From Patellifolia procumbens (lineage: Eukaryota > Streptophyta > Magnoliopsida > Caryophyllales > Amaranthaceae), in assembly GCA_947645195.1 (NCBI GenBank), contig CANSGD010001031.1, positions 620,001-684,000 of the forward strand: a stretch of DNA of 64,000 bases, in the 5' to 3' direction. The translations under genes were made by a program, and so were the position numbers. Of this stretch, positions 12,151 to 23,106 are shown in pieces (the stretch's first letter is position 1; each line of letters starts with the position of its first letter). The notes beneath the pieces are model-generated. The model was given only the letters and a program-made list of their open reading frames with translations. It was not told the DNA's origin and ran no database searches.

Positions 12151-12228
12151 TAGGAGGCCGGATAAAATAAAAAAAATAGGTTTAGGGTTAGAGAATGTGA
12201 GCGGAAGAGAGAGAATAAAAAATTCTAA

Positions 12229-12247
12229 ACCTAGGCTCGTGATACCA
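12229..12247 (-). other. Primer-binding site of Copia copy 2
   Basis: In element orientation TGGTATCACGAGC lies directly after the 5' LTR. TGGTATCA matches the start of the usual plant Copia PBS, which is complementary to the 3' end of initiator tRNA-Met. Confidence 0.85.
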
Positions 12248-12364
12248 TGTACGAGTATTGGAAATAAATGGCTACCTGTTTAGGTTGCCTGGCATCATAT
12301 ATATAGAGATACAAAATATCTTTACAGAATCTACTAAGAGTCTAATTACCAAATTACCCTAATA
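12248..12364 (-). repeat. 5' LTR of Copia copy 2
   Basis: A 117-bp LTR identical to the one at 7754-7870 and followed on the minus strand by the PBS. The outer flank is GTAAG. Confidence 0.95.
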
Positions 12365-12973
12365 GTAAGTTCTAAGAGTGTTGTTTAGAGCTTGAGAGCA
12401 ATTTGTGAGGGTTGTTTATGTCATCCATTGATTGCTAGATTCACAATTTGTAATCCTAGTAAAGTTAGGGTTTGTGAGATTATGTGTATGCATTGCAATG
12501 GTATGCCATTGATGCAAGTGCTTGTGTTCATCTTCCTCCATCGAAATACAAAGTGCATAGTGGTGGGTTTTTCACCCGGAGCTCGGGTTTCCACCGGTAA
12601 TCCTTGTCTTTCTCGTTGTTTCCTTGCTTTAGTTGGTTTCTTGTGTTGTTGCTTGTTTCCTCTATTGTTTATTGTTGCTTAATCACTTGAAGTTGTCTAC
12701 CACCCTCTTCTCCTTTCCCTAACATGATGTTCTGCAGGTGCATCTTTTTCCCTTCCTTGATAGAGCTCTATCATGGACATTATGAATCTACAAGCTTCAT
12801 AATCTGAGTTTCACTCTGGCAATCTTCTTCTCTCTTTATGTGTGGCTGTTCTAATTATTCGTGATTCCCCGTAAATCAATTATCATCCCAAAAACCCAAT
12901 CTCATAAGGATTTTTAAGTTCTAAATAATATCACTTCCTTTTTATTTTTGCTCTAGTAACCCTTTTCTGTCAG

Positions 12974-13073
12974 CATAGCTGCAGTAGTAGCTCAACAGGA
13001 GTTGGAGAAAATGAATGAAGGGAAGAGGAAGTCGGTTGCTTGGAAGGACGTTATAATCTTGAATTTAAATTAG
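12974..13073 (+). pseudogene. Exon-like terminal fragment of unrecognised gene
   Basis: A pyrimidine-rich acceptor (CCCTTTTCTGTCAG) is followed by a 100-nt open segment encoding IAAVVAQQELEKMNEG and a Lys/Arg-rich end with SVAWKDVIIL, closed by TAG. Its phase fits the end of the exon-like segment at 5872-5978. I do not recognise the protein. Confidence 0.35.
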
Positions 13074-13773
13074 TTTGTTTACCTCAATTTGTAGTTGTTT
13101 ACCTTTAGAGTTTTCCTTGTTATTATAGTGTTGGAATCTTTGTGATTTAGGTTTATTCATAGCTGCTGTAACTTGTGGATTTGTAAGGAGTTTTTGCTAA
13201 TCATGTATTATTTCTTAGGCCGTGTTTGGGGGTAAAGTGGTAAATGTCTGGTTTTGGTTAGGTAATGTTTAATGGATGCAAGCTTACTCGAGTTCAAGCT
13301 TGAATTTGCTAAATTTTAGAAGGAAGCGGAGAATGACGACAACAAGAAGCTTGAAACATGACGTTCTTGCGGCTTGGAATTTGCTCAATTTAAGTGATAA
13401 ACATAAATGTTAGTAATATAGCTCTATGTATAAAGAGACATATATGTAGTATGTCTTACCTTTTCATTTCTCTTTTTATGTAATCTTAATTATAACACTA
13501 AGACTGTATTATTAGTTATCAATATATATAATAAATAAGATTGTTTTATTAGCCTTTTTGCCTTAACTTTATATTATTCGATACTCATTTGCGACAATGA
13601 AATACATTTATAAAACAAGACGAACAGAGAGAAAAAATGAATTAAAAAAATGAGAAAAAAAGAATTTTTAGTAGCGGTAACATTCTCAGCACACACAGGT
13701 GCCAAGAAGCTCAACTATAGTATTTTACCGTGTATAATATTGAAAAAACATTAATTTATAATTTATAATTTAT
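13074..13773. other. Intergenic, no gene seen
   Basis: AT-rich DNA without credible coding sequence. It may include the 3' UTR of the fragment ending at 13073. Confidence 0.6.
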
Positions 13774-14060
13774 TTGTTCGTCTTGATGAAAATGACGTAC
13801 GGAGATAGACTGTTATTTGGGGTCATACCAATTGCCTCTATAATCGTCCTATCGGTGCTCAACCCGTATCTGTTGATTGGATAAACAAAAAAAATACAAT
13901 GAATTTAAAATTGAAAATTTTTAGAGTGTGAGAACAAATTTTAATTAATACAACATGTTATTGTTAGTTGGTTTCTTCGCTTAATTAGCTTTGTACTTTA
14001 GAGTGTAACACTTTGACTTCCTTGTATCGCAGTTATAAGTGCAATTTCAATCACATATTT
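13774..14060 (-). pseudogene. Pectinesterase 5' fragment, duplicate A (decayed)
   Basis: Two short segments match the first two exons of the better-preserved copy at 14991-15675. 14020-14060 corresponds to the end of the signal-peptide exon (an IEIA-type stretch), but its donor GTAAGT has become GAAGTC and the start codon is lost. 13774-13870 corresponds to the second exon (encoding EAI and VIFIKT) with an internal deletion of about 25-30 bp near its 5' end. It is clearly non-functional. Confidence 0.65.
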
Positions 14061-14990
14061 AATATAATTAATGAGAAAGCAAGTGTTTAATGTAACTATC
14101 TTATGAACTATTTTAACTTTATTGAAACACCAACACTATAAAAGACATACACATACTACTATACATTGTATTATATCATAATTTCCAAAATAAAATATCT
14201 TAGTGAATAAAAATGATATTCATCTACTTATAACATGGAAAATGTTAGTTTCACTTCTTGTTGTTTATAGAACCCTAAAATACAAATTTGTGCATAAGAA
14301 ATCATATATCACATGAAACAATTTTTTAGTGGGTGAGATTTTTTTTAAAATAATTGTTGTCATACTTGTGTAAACTCATTACAAAATATATTAGTTTCAC
14401 ATCATAAATCAATATCTCGAGGAGGATTATGCTAAGAAAATAGACAAGAATAAGATTCTAGTAATTATACGTAAATATTTGATATTTCGTAGGTAAAACA
14501 AGAAAAAGACAATTATCAAAGCCAATAACCAAATTGAAATTTGATAAAATTCTAGAAATAACAGATTTGTAGAATACAAGTCATACGACCATGCACAAGC
14601 CGTTTGAGTAGAATACACTAATCAATAGAATAAATTCCATACAAATCGGTATGAGTATCACCGATATTTGGTAATAATAGATAAAAGTGTTATATATATT
14701 GACATCATTTTATGTACAAATCTTGTACAAATCGAATATATGTCGATTAAAATCGAGTTTGCTTTCGATTTGGCTTATTTTAGGTTTCGAGTAAAATTCG
14801 GTTTGAGTAAACAAACTAGTTTTGAATTGAATTTGTTTATTTCGTTATATAGTCTTGGTACGAATTGATGTATATACATATTCTTTTTCTTCTAATTCTT
14901 CCTTTATAATTTAGGCCATGCATACTACTTAAATATTAAAAAACTAAAAAAATAAATAAAAGTAAGGATTAAGGAACCAAATTAACTTAC

Positions 14991-15675
14991 TAAATGTGAC
15001 AGAGTCTATAGTTTTGATCTTATCATGGCCGACACTCTTATTTCCGATTATTATGGTGAGACCTTTTCCTACACCAACGAACCACAAGTTCGTCATTGAC
15101 TTGTCGACGGTCAAGTTATCCTCCATGTACCTTAAGTAACATATCACTTTAGGAGTTAATATAATGCGATTTACAAAAAAAATATACTATAGAATTTAAC
15201 GATATGTAATACATAAAAAACATTCATGTATAACTTACTTGCCCGTCTTGATGAAGATAACGTGTGGAATATGACTGTTACTTGGGGCCATACTAATTGC
15301 CTCCGTTATTGTCTTTACGGTGCCCAAGCCCTGTTGAGCCACTGTAACATTCACGTACTTAATCTGTTGACCGGATAAACAAAAAAAATACAAATAATTA
15401 AAAAAATGAAAATACTATAGAGTGTGAGAACAAGTTTTATTAACAAAGTATATATGCTAATCAAATTTAGTTTGATTATTTTCTTTATTAGCTTTGTACC
15501 CTAACTTTGACTCCATAAAAAGAGAAAATTATTGATTTAAAAAAAAGAAGCGGGGGATATTAAAATTAAAGGAGAACAAAAAGAATTTTATATTGGTTAC
15601 ACTTTGACTTACTTGAATTCCAATTGCAAATGCAATTTCAATCACATAAAAGATGCACAAACCAATCGTCATCAT
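14991..15675 (-). pseudogene. Pectinesterase-like gene, 5' three exons only
   Basis: Pectinesterases demethylate cell-wall pectin. Three consecutive exons keep frame across good splice sites. Exon 1 (15613-15675) encodes a 21-residue signal peptide starting MMTIGLCIFYV, exon 2 is 15239-15363 and exon 3 is 14991-15130. Exons 2 and 3 contain VNVTVAQQGLGTVKTITEAI, HVIFIKTGKYMED and NLWFVGVGKGLTIIIGNKSV, which match the pectinesterase N-terminal region (VAxDGSGxFxTIxEAI, then IKxGxYxE, then GDGxxxTIIxGN). The exons carrying the catalytic Asp, Gln and Arg residues (the QDTL and FIFG blocks) were not found downstream before duplicate A begins. I see no frameshift in the three exons. It appears to be a truncated 5' duplicate. 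Confidence 0.68.
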
Positions 15676-16945
15676 GTATGACAGAAATGAAGTGTGTTGA
15701 GGCAACTAGCTTCTGAGTTGTCTCAGTTTTATGCATAGAAACACAACACTAGTTACACTATATGTAATGTGTGTAGAAGGCATACACATATTACTATAAA
15801 TTGAATAAAATAAGAATTTCAAAAAAAAAAAATCTTAGTGGGTGAAAGTCATATTCATCTACTTGTATAACATGGAATGGAATCAGTTTTACTTAGCTTC
15901 TTCTTGTTTATAGAATGTTAGAGGACAAATTTGTGCATAAGAAATCATATATCACACCAACAAATTAGTATGGGTGCGATTTTTTCCAAAATAATTGCTC
16001 CCACGTATAAGTAAACTCACTAAAAAAAATTTAGGTGTCACATCTTGAATTAATCTCTTAGGGATGACCATGGTAAGAAAATACCCAAGGTTTTACATAC
16101 AAGCTTTAAGTACTAGCTTCTTGACTAAGAGTATTATTCTTGTAATTATATGTACTTACACATGTTTAACATAGATGTATATATTTAATAAATTGTAAAA
16201 CCCTTTTTAAATTAATGGAACGAAAAGGTAAACCTAATAAAAGCCAATAATTTAAGATAATGAGATGAAAACTCTATTTAAGCTAATTACCAATGATTAA
16301 GATTATAGGTAAATTCTATTTTACATGGACGTCACGTATCGCTCTATAATTAAATGGCACGAGTTGAGTTCTAATAATTATAATAGATTTCAAGCTTATA
16401 TTACAAACTATTTACATGGTTGTTGCACGTGTATTGTTGTGGTTGTTTTATAGAACCCAAAAGCACAAACTTGGTGTACAAGAGATCATTGATCACATGC
16501 AACCAGTTGGAGAGTGGGATATTTTCCTAGAGAATTTTCCCATGTACTATGAGTTAATTTGCTACAACCGTTTCGGTTTCAACACATTGAACTAACCTCT
16601 AAAAAGTGTCATTTCAAGCCTTACAACCTATTGAGTAGCTTCCTACATCAAAGTAAGTCATTCAATCTTTTGCAATTACTCGCATTTAAGATAGACGTAA
16701 TCAAAAAAACCCTATCGGAATTAATGAAACGAAAATGTAAAACAAGAAAAAAACAATTGTCAAAGCTAATAACCAAATCGGCGGTTCTAAGGAAATTATA
16801 GTTTTAACATATTTGTTAAACACAACCCTACGGCCATAGACAAGACATACACAAGCCAATTGAGTGCAACACACTAATGAATAGAAAAAAATCACCACAA
16901 TTTTACGTGTCTTACCGATATTTGGTAATGATAGATAAAAATGTT

Positions 16946-17753
16946 TCAATATATATGAGTATATATCTCATATGAACAAATATTATGTGAGATTTCAACA
17001 CGTACATACAATATTTTGTTTGTAAAACTATATTATTTTTTTCTAATTAAATCAAAATAGTTATTCATCATTAAAGACATTTGTCAAATCTATATTCCGT
17101 TTTTTATACGAACACAACGACCTTGACATGTTTGTCGACGCACAACTTTAAGAGAGAGTATCTATAATTGTGTATACGTACAATAATCATAATAAAAAAG
17201 TTCATATATTAAACTAAATACCGAGACGACGAATCTAATAAGACCCCAATTGGCTATATGTTTGCTAATTTATAAAGAATAGAAAGAGGTCAATGAAGAG
17301 AATATAAAAAGTGTCAAAAGTCAATATATACGGTACAACCAAAAAAATGGAGGTAGCAATATTTAGTACTTAGTAGTGGTTCTTATATACGGATCCATTT
17401 GACTTATATGGATTTCTAACTTATGAATGATATATCAACTTTATGAATTTATGACTCACTCTATAAGAAAACAATGTTATATCAAGCTTACGTGTTTACA
17501 TATAAATTAGTTGGTCATGCCATCATGCATTTGATCAAGCTAAGGTAGTGTTCGAGATTATTACTATGTGGAGTACGTACTCCAAATAAGGTAAGCTAAC
17601 ATAGTGTGTAATAAGGTAAGCTATATCAAGGTAAGATAGTGACTCCATAATCATGTTAAGTAAAATGCTATATCAAGTTCACGCGTAATATTTATATGGG
17701 TATAGATATGTAGAGTGTGCCCCTTAAATACATTAAACCATATGGGTGGGTTA
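16946..17753. other. Intergenic, no gene seen
   Basis: AT-rich. The only repeated text is GGTAAGCTA/GGTAAGATAG phrases at about 17590-17645. Confidence 0.6.
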
Positions 17754-18121
17754 CATTGGCGGACCTATGTTAAAACAAGGGGGGACGGTTGTCCCCCCAC
17801 TTTAAAAAAAATCGGGTAAGAAATCTTAATTAAATCGAATTTATTTCGATTAAATTTGGATTTGATTTCAGTTTGGATTAATTTAATAATTTCGGGTAAG
17901 AATCGGTTTGAGTTAATTTCTACTCTTTTCTTACTCGAATTTATGTCTAAGGTTCAATCCTTACTCAATACTTTTTACTCTTTTCTTTTTTTTTCCTCTC
18001 TTTGAAATAGGAATATTTCGATTATTGATTAAATTTTTTGAATTTTAATAACATGGTTTATCGAATTGTCAAACATTCATAATTTGTCCCCCCCAAGATG
18101 GAAATCCTGGGTCCGCCACTG
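17754..18121. mobile_element. hAT-type MITE, 368 bp
   Basis: The termini are CATTGGCGGACC and GGTCCGCCACTG, inverted with one mismatch. The 8-bp flanks are GTGGGTTA (17746-17753) and GTAGGTTA (18122-18129), agreeing at 7 of 8 positions. CAGTGGCGGA-type ends and 8-bp duplications are typical of hAT-derived MITEs. Near the ends are G-run/C-run foldbacks (GGGGGGAC...GTCCCCCC). Confidence 0.8.
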
Positions 18122-18439
18122 GTAGGTTAGATATTTTTTGCAACTACTATAAACGTATGTGGTCTGTTATTTTGTTGTCTAGCCTCATGTTGTTCGATGC
18201 TTACACTATCCTTATTAGTGAAGATGGAAAAAATTATAACGCAATCTGCCAACTTAATCTAATAATTAAGGCTAAGATTTTCTATTAATCTCCTTGTATT
18301 CACTGTAAATTAAACAATAATATATACACCTTAATTAATGATTAATTATATCTAAAGCCTATATTAACACTAAATTACATCTATACATCATTAAAACACT
18401 AATATGGCTCAATACGTTCCTCAAGTTGGAGCATGAGGG

Positions 18440-18664
18440 TTACAAATACCCGATTTTCCTCAAATTAAAATGTCGTTTCTCATGCGCCTTAGGAAAGTTA
18501 TCAGTCAATTGTGCATTAATAAAGACATGATGAGTAGTAATAAGTCCATTCCGTATCGCATCTCGTACATAGCAACAATCAACCTCAATGTGCTTTGTGC
18601 GCTCATGAAAAACAGGATTCTGGGCAATCTGAAGAAGAAACATACTATTACAGAAGAGAGACAT
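18440..18664 (-). pseudogene. Copia RNase H C-terminal fragment
   Basis: The frame reads LQIAQNPVFHERTKHIEVDC, then YVRDAIRNGLITTHHV and ending near the Copia RNase H C-terminus. This is the conserved block that includes the ANPVFHxRTKHIExD motif of plant Copia elements. A polypurine-like complement (CCTCAAGTTGGAGCATGAGG) follows at about 18420-18440, so this is the 3' end of a decayed element. No intact LTR pair was found. Confidence 0.75.
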
Positions 18665-18679
18665 GACACGTAGCTGATG

Positions 18680-20526
18680 AACTCCGAAACACTGTAGAAG
18701 GTAGATATATCGGGAGATTGGCCTCTAACATGAGAAGTGATCAGGTGGATATAGTAAAAATAGATGGCTGATTAGAAATGGTTGAGATTGCTTCTGATTC
18801 TAAATGGCATTTTAGATAGATAAATCTTTACTACTCCTATTCCTAGAGATCATTATTCACCTGTTACACTAATCTTATTGTAAGTCCATCTTACCTAATA
18901 TTGTGAAATATTCAGGGTTTAGTAGGCTAAAAAATATTTGGATGGTTTTGGCAAGAAAAGGATAACTACTAAACTAAGTTGTAGGAATTTGTAGTGAATT
19001 ATGTTCAGAATTAAATACTTACCTTTTTTTATCTTTAGTGAAGGAATCAATATGTTTATCAAGAAACTTTTAGTAGGTGATTATTTGGTTATAGATTTTG
19101 CAAAATTTAATTTGAGAACTGAAAAAGCAAAATAATGGAACACAAGAGATTTTAGTGAGGAAAAACTTCCTAAAACCAATACGTAAAGCAACACAAAAAT
19201 CTAGCGATCTTGAGTCTAAACTCTTTCATTTTAATAGGTCAAACACCTAAGTACGATTTATTCTCCCTTTGGGCTACTTTTTGAGTTTCTCTACAAACTT
19301 AAGTTTCCTTAACAATTGTTCCTCTCAAACTTCATTATATAAAAAAAGTCGTTCGACGCGTCCCACGCAGTTCGTGGGCCGCTGCTTGCTCTCGCAAAAT
19401 TCCGCGAGCTGCCGCCTTCTCTGCTAGTTGCCTCCTATCGACCATGTTCGACTTCAATATTCTTCGTCAATAGCCTCAACCTTTGTAACCTCGATCAATG
19501 CCGCTTCAACGTACATAGATCAAGTCACAATTCCTCACAAACTATCTGCCAAAAAAAGAATATTTTATTTTACCTCGACTTAGTAAAATGCGATAGATTT
19601 GTTTCTAAACACCTACATTTTGGGTTGAGTTATTGCTATGTTTGCAAGTTACCCACCAAGACTGAATATCAAGTAATGAACTACCCCTACGTAATAATAA
19701 GATAAGTATATAAAAATGGACATTGTTTTAAAGTATATTTCGAGCTAGATACGATGGTTTAAACTTAAAATTTTTTTGGGTTGTATATATATCTAAAGTT
19801 ATAACCCGTTGCAATTTTTTGAGAACCAAACTTTATAGTATCTTCTTGATTATCCAAAACTCTAATTATCTTTTTTTCCTCAAACAAATAAAAACTCTAA
19901 TTATCTTTTTTAATGATTTTAAAAATATAATATAAAATATTGCATATGAAAGGGCAATCCTATGTGACACTCCCAATGCTCCAAATATATATATATATAT
20001 ATACTAGCCTTCGTAATGCATACGGAAACATATAAAGTTTGACTATGGAAAGAAGAGGAAGAACCGATAGTTTGTTAAAGCGTTTTATCGAGACAAATCT
20101 AACAGCATCTATAGATGACTATAATTTTATACGTATAATTTATAAATCATACATGATAATCAAAGTAAAAGACGTGAACAATGCCAAATACAAACAGGAC
20201 CAAAAGTGAGAAACAACACTATACATTGTGTTAGGCACTTAGTATTAAAATGGATGGAGTATACTGTAGGATAGTAAAATCTCAAACAAAAGTGATCATT
20301 TTAGGAAAAATATCAGATATACATAACATCAAAGAAAAAAGAAAAAAGAAAAAAAAAGGGAGAAAAGAAAATGACATCTGATCACACATGCATGTCTAAA
20401 GAGTTTTAAGAGTGCATTAAGAGTCATGCACTAAGCATGTGCCAGGCTTCATCGCCCCCGCATGCATGTCTCATAAGCCTTTGGTATCACATGTACGTAG
20501 GTCATCCTCTGTCCATGCAAATATAT
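18680..20526. other. Intergenic, no gene seen
   Basis: It contains a GC-rich patch at about 19345-19440 (LTR-like in character but unassigned), a short TA microsatellite at about 19985-20003, and a CATGCATG-rich stretch near 20390-20470 beside the Gypsy element. Confidence 0.55.
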
Positions 20527-20985
20527 TGTATGGGGTCTACCCAGCAGACCTCCAGCTGGCAGCAGCCTGCCACTCCACGTCAGAGCGCCTGGAGCAGAGC
20601 AGACCTCCTCAGGCAGACCGCTCCGGACATAGCCCTTAGGCTGGAGTTTAATGAAGGCCTCGTTCCACCTTGGCCCACTTCCAAAGAGGCCCACTCACTT
20701 TACTAGGTCAGTTACAAGTCCATGTCTCATATAAATACCCATGCCCATGCATGGGTAAGGTACGTTCAATCAAACACTCACAAAATACTTGCACTTGATA
20801 CTCGTTCTCTCTCTACTAGAGATCTTGTGCTCAATTTGGACTGACTTAGGCATCGGAGAGGCGATCCTCGGAACCACCCCCGAGGTTTCTCCTTGTTTTG
20901 CAGGTAACCACCACCACGAAGGACGTTTGGGAGCCACGATTCCACCGAGTACCCCCCACCACATTAACTGTTGCTGTCTTGGACA
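20527..20985 (+). repeat. 5' LTR of Tat Gypsy element
   Basis: It begins TGTATGGGGTC, ends CTTGGACA and is 459 bp long. A TATAAATA box lies at 20730-20737. It matches the 3' LTR except at four positions. Confidence 0.95.
20730..20737 (+). promoter_or_regulatory. TATA box in the Gypsy 5' LTR
   Basis: TATAAATA in the middle of the 5' LTR, with an identical box at 33125-33132 in the 3' LTR. This is the expected position for the U3/R promoter of the element. Confidence 0.7.
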
Positions 20986-20993
20986 GAAACAAT

Positions 20994-21011
20994 TTGGCGC
21001 TAGAAGGAGGG
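20994..21011 (+). other. Primer-binding site of Gypsy element
   Basis: TTGGCGCTAGAAGGAGGGG begins nine bases after the 5' LTR. TGGCGC-type PBS sequences are usual in Tat and Athila elements. I did not verify the exact tRNA. Confidence 0.65.
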
Positions 21012-21231
21012 GAAGAGTAGAAAAGCCCAATCTACAACTTCGCAATGGTGGTTCCAACCTCAGAAACGCTCGGTTCCGACAGTTCAGGAGGAGAAAGCAA
21101 CTCTCCACTGAGAGAAACAAACACGAGATCAACAAGAAAGTGCTGCTACCACCAGATCAGGCAAGAGGGAAAACACCATCACCCCCCACCGTGAAACCAG
21201 GCAGACCCCACAGCCAAGCAGCTTAGTGGTC

Positions 21232-23106
21232 ATGCCCACACCGGAGCAACTTCAAGCAGCCTTTCAAGTGCTGCAGTCTGCTCAACAGTTTATGCAAACT
21301 GTTGGAAGCCAACCTGCTCGAAAGAGAAAAAGAACTGGAACACACGATTCAGTTCGAAGGCACCTGCGGCTGTCATCTGAAGAGGAGACAGCCACAGCAG
21401 ACCCCTTATGCGGGTACAATATGACGAACATCACACCCACCCCGACGTCGGAGTATGGCCTATCTAGCCGCTCTGGACCCGGGTACATCAAGAGGGGCTG
21501 GCAGGAAGCAGAGTGGGATACTGAAATAATGCAGCAAGATCATCCCAGTATGTTCAAAAAACCGACACCCACAGGGTATACGGCAGGCTCAAGCCGGAGA
21601 TCTGTCCACAGAGGAAATCCAAGGGGCGTGGCCCAGAATGTCCAGCCGCGACCCAGAACCAGGCACAACTCAGGAGCTGAAGAGGCCCTGTCTGCGCCTG
21701 GTGGCGGAACGGTCAGAAGGCATGTCAGCCTGAGATTAGGAACAATACCAGAGGAGGGCTCTGGCGATAATGGAACCCCCACAGACCTCAGAGGACTCAT
21801 AACCCATAGACTCAACTCCAGACCCATTGTGGTCTCACCAGCAGAGGAGATTAGATCTCCTTCCAAGTCTCCCTTCACACCTAAAATCATTGCGGCCAGA
21901 GTGTCGAAAGCGAAGCTCCCGTCCAATCTCAAGTTCGAAGGGGAGGGAGACCCAAAGGAGCATGTGGCAGCCTTTGAGACCCACATGGAACTAGGAATTT
22001 ACAATGAGGCCACATGGTGCAGACACTTCCCTGCCACTCTGACAGGGATAGCACAAACCTGGTTCAGGACTATTCCCCAGGGAACGATTGCTAACTTTGA
22101 TGAACTGAAGAAGAGATTCAAAGAGCATTTCGTTAGCGGAAGTAGGAGGAACAAATCCACACATGAGCTGCTATTGCTGAAGCAGACTCAGAATGAAAGC
22201 TTGCGGGATTTCATAGGGAGGTTCAACAAAGAGCTGGTGCACATCCCAGAGCTGGAGCAGAAGCTCGCTCTGCACGCTCTGAGGAACGCCCTACCCCACA
22301 CCAGTAAATTCAGAGATGATCTTAAATGGGTCACCATGAAAGAACTCAGCGAGGCCCTGGCCCTGGCAGAAAAATACATAGCCGTCGAAGATTTCAACAA
22401 AGCATCGACACACGGAGCAGAAACAGGCAGACCTGCTAGACAGGATACCAGGCAGAATGAGCACCAGTTCATGGGAGGCAGACTGAATTTTGGAGGCCCC
22501 AGGCCCCATCAGAGCAGAGGGAGAGAAAAACAAAAAGAAGCAGAGAGAGAAGTAGACCGGCTGAAGGCCCAAGAGAAATATAACAACTATAGCAACCTCA
22601 GCGCGCCAAGGGCTGAGATCTTTCTGACCCACAGAGATGACAGCAGGTGGCACAGACCACCACCCACCAAGAAGAGAAGCCTAGGCTCAAACATGGCAGA
22701 GTTCTGCGCTTTCCATGAGGCGCCGGGCCACAATACAGAAGACTGCATAAGCCTGAAAAACGATCTGGAAAGCCTGATCAGACGAGGCTACTTCAAAGAG
22801 TACCTCGCCTGGAATCAGGGGATCAAGGAGAAGGAGCAACAGAGCGAAGGGCAGACATTGCAGGACAAGCGAGCAGAGATCAAGGAAGGGAAAAAGAAGA
22901 CGGTATACGTCATATTTGGCAGTTCTAGCTCGATAGGGGGAGAGAGGGCTCATCTAAGGCAACTCACCCACCCCAACCTCTACTCCATCAACGAGGCAGA
23001 GCTGAGCCCAGATCTACCAAACATGACCTTCACAGCAGAAGACTGCAAAGGCATCAGTTCCCGCACTCTGACCCTCTTGTGGTCACTCTGGAGATTAGCA
23101 GGATAG
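21232..23106 (+). pseudogene. Gypsy gag
   Basis: The open frame has an ATG at 21232. An earlier ATG at 21045 lies in another frame, so the native N-terminus may be frameshifted. The capsid-like retrotransposon gag domain lies at about residues 220-400 (EGEGDPKEHVAAFETHMEL, TGIAQTWFRTIPQGTI, FVSGSRRNKSTHELL, SLRDFIGRFNKEL). A basic linker follows, then a CAFHEAPGHNTEDC block (CX2-3HX3-4HX4C-like) typical of Tat gag. The frame ends at 23106 because of an apparent 1-bp deletion near 23050, just before the protease. Confidence 0.88.

Larger units (their letters stand above)
7754..12364 (-). mobile_element. Copia (Ale-like) LTR retrotransposon, copy 2, internally deleted
   Basis: A 4611-bp element with 117-bp LTRs that I read as identical (7754-7870 and 12248-12364). 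It has a 5-bp target duplication GTAAG (7749-7753 and 12365-12369), a PBS of the initiator-tRNA-Met type (complement at 12240-12247) and a polypurine tract complement at 7871-7885. Gag, integrase, RT and RNase H are present on the minus strand. Compared with copy 1, about 607 bp covering the gag zinc knuckle and the protease are missing. The junction (about 11068-11071) lies at a 3-bp ACT microhomology, and gag and pol are left in different frames. A second frameshift lies in the proline-rich linker between integrase and RT (about 9600-9670). Confidence 0.93.
7532..12685 (+). mobile_element. Probable solo LTR of an older Copia-type element, split by nested insertion
   Basis: The parts at 7532-7753 and 12370-12685 join at the GTAAG target duplication into a roughly 538-bp unit with LTR character. 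It begins TGTGTTGG, has a GC-rich U3 with palindromic GCGAG/CTCGC runs, a TATAAATA box at 7685-7692, and a U5-like tail after TTTCACCCGG...GGGTTTCCACCGG ending TTAATCA. The flanks are ATTGA on the left and CTTGA on the right (4 of 5 match). An alternative right boundary near 12507 gives a 7-bp flank match (ATTGATG), so the ends are uncertain. No internal retroelement genes are attached. Confidence 0.5.
13774..16945. repeat. Tandem segmental duplication around pectinesterase fragments
   Basis: Several blocks recur in order. 13774-14060 matches 15239-15675. 14280-14480 matches 15915-16160 (shared ACAAATTTGTGCATAAGAAA and TCATATATCACA), with a weaker third copy at 16440-16570. 14480-14690 matches 16730-16945 (shared AAAACAAGAAAAA and AACCAAAT with CACACTAAT...GAATAGA). 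Offsets vary from about 1.46 to 2.25 kb, so indels followed the duplication. No other gene is seen between 15.7 and 17.7 kb. Confidence 0.65.

Noticed and set aside
16559..16949. Overlapping short open frames on both strands
   Set aside because: They lie within the duplicated non-coding block and are not conserved as frames between the copies.
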